DNA from: an uncultured Eubacteriales bacterium
Lineage (GTDB): Bacteria > Bacillota_A > Clostridia > Oscillospirales > Acutalibacteraceae
Assembly: GCA_934454005.1 (NCBI GenBank)
Contig: CAKSGI010000112.1
Span: forward strand, 1-6,366
Length of the DNA stretch: 6,366 nt
Direction: 5' to 3'
This document shows, one piece after another, positions 5,638 to 6,366 of the stretch. Every line of letters starts with the position of its first letter. Within the stretch, counting starts at the first letter, position 1. A model generated the notes under the pieces. It saw only the letters and a list, made by a program, of their open reading frames with translations. It searched no databases and had not been told where the DNA came from. The translations under genes and the position numbers were made by a program.

Positions 5638-6366
5638 ACTGTCCTAGAATATATAGGATATATTTTTTGATCCTCAGGAGCTATGTTATATATCATAGCT
5701 CTAAAATCTTCTAACTTTATGAGCATCTTATCTCTAAAGTCGTTAAATAAATTTTCAAAAGTATATTCATCTTTTTCTTTATACTCTTTTCTATATATTT
5801 TGTTTTGAAGATTTAAAACTTTTTCTATCACCACAGCTTCATTTCCTTCATTATTAATAAATAATCTGAAGTGATATGCTTCTGAACAAATATCATCTAG
5901 CAAGTCATGAAAAGGTTGATATAAATTCTTATGTAGATTTATATATTCACTTCTTCCAGAAATAAATTCAATGTCACCAAGTAAAAAACTCAATTGACTT
6001 GTCGAATAATTATCAGCAGCTTCAATATATTGCAAACAAACTTCCTTTGCCTTTTTTCTAAAATCTTCTATTTCTTTTTCTACTATTACTTTTGCATATT
6101 TTTTATCAACTTTATTTTTTGCTAAATATTCATCAATAAGTTTATCTTCATATTCTTTTAACTTACTATTAACATCTTTAATTTTGAGTTTTTCATACAT
6201 TATCTTGTTATTTTTTTCGTGAATATATCCAATCATATTATCAATGTTATAGTTACAATCTAAATATTTAATCTTAGAAATATTCTTAATTAAAAGTCTT
6301 GAACTATCCCAGTATCTTTCTAAAACTTGTCTTTTTGCAACTGAATAAGAAGGGATAGATAAAAGA
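5628..6366 (-). CDS. Partial CDS, unrecognised helical protein (5' end beyond right edge)
   Basis: The frame is open from the right edge to TAG at 5630-5628, giving 245 visible C-terminal residues. The ATG at 6236 is internal: the frame stays open for 43 codons upstream of it (SIPSYSVAKRQVLERYWD...), no ribosome binding site precedes it, and no ATG, GTG or TTG occurs in those codons, so the true start lies outside the window. The product is rich in Lys, Glu and Ile. A charged, probably coiled-coil stretch covers about visible residues 50-115 (KNNKIMYEKLK to KKAKEVCLQYIEA), followed by more helices and a basic tail (YSRTVKK). No enzymatic motif, signal peptide or membrane segment is seen, and I do not recognise the family. 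It converges on the integrase remnant with one base between stop codons. It could be a defence or mobile-element gene, but nothing in the sequence shows this. Confidence 0.8.
   Translation of the reverse strand, partial: LLSIPSYSVAKRQVLERYWDSSRLLIKNISKIKYLDCNYNIDNMIGYIHEKNNKIMYEKLKIKDVNSKLKEYEDKLIDEYLAKNKVDKKYAKVIVEKEIEDFRKKAKEVCLQYIEAADNYSTSQLSFLLGDIEFISGRSEYINLHKNLYQPFHDLLDDICSEAYHFRLFINNEGNEAVVIEKVLNLQNKIYRKEYKEKDEYTFENLFNDFRDKMLIKLEDFRAMIYNIAPEDQKIYPIYSRTVKK

Noticed and set aside
1..6366. CRISPR array, tRNA, rRNA, insertion sequence or att-site direct repeats
   Set aside because: No regularly spaced repeats, cloverleaf, transposase or long terminal inverted repeats were seen on either strand. 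No convincing att duplication flanks the integrase remnant within the window.

Overview
This is an A+T-rich bacterial window. The strong AGGAGG-type ribosome binding sites, U-tailed hairpin terminators, AGA/TTA/ATA-rich codon use and clostridial-type integrase sequence suggest a low-GC Bacillota (Clostridium- or Erysipelotrichia-like) accessory region. No housekeeping gene, tRNA or rRNA is visible, so the species cannot be fixed.

Left two thirds (1-4316, minus strand): an apparently intact Type III restriction-modification operon reading mod -> res. Mod (558 aa) is a beta-class N6-adenine DNA methyltransferase, with DPPY before the FxGxG SAM motif. Res (772 aa) is an SF2 helicase carrying a C-terminal PD-(D/E)xK nuclease. 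The two genes are 2 nt apart, and the res Shine-Dalgarno sequence lies inside the last mod codons. An extended -10 promoter sits just upstream of mod. After res comes a hairpin terminator whose U-run abuts a near-perfect Shine-Dalgarno sequence. That site starts a third, co-oriented gene that runs off the left edge. Only its first 84 residues are visible and I do not recognise its family.

Middle (4317-5637, plus strand): a 161-bp divergent intergenic region with short direct repeats leads into an unrecognised 108-aa gene with a strong ribosome binding site. This overlaps the start of a decayed tyrosine-recombinase (phage/ICE integrase) pseudogene. The pseudogene has no usual start codon, has lost its central catalytic segment (Arg I region) with a frame change near 5267-5273, and has an in-frame TGA at 5438. 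It ends in a clear intrinsic terminator.

Right (5628-6366, minus strand): the 3' part of a gene open to the right edge, coding for a helical, lysine/glutamate-rich protein of unknown function, convergent with the integrase remnant.

Taken together, this looks like a small defence island: a Type III R-M cassette with a possible accessory gene, next to the wreck of the recombinase that may once have mobilised the locus. Mod and Res are expected to act as one complex. Methylation by Mod protects host DNA, and unmodified pairs of sites on invading DNA trigger ATP-dependent cleavage by Res.
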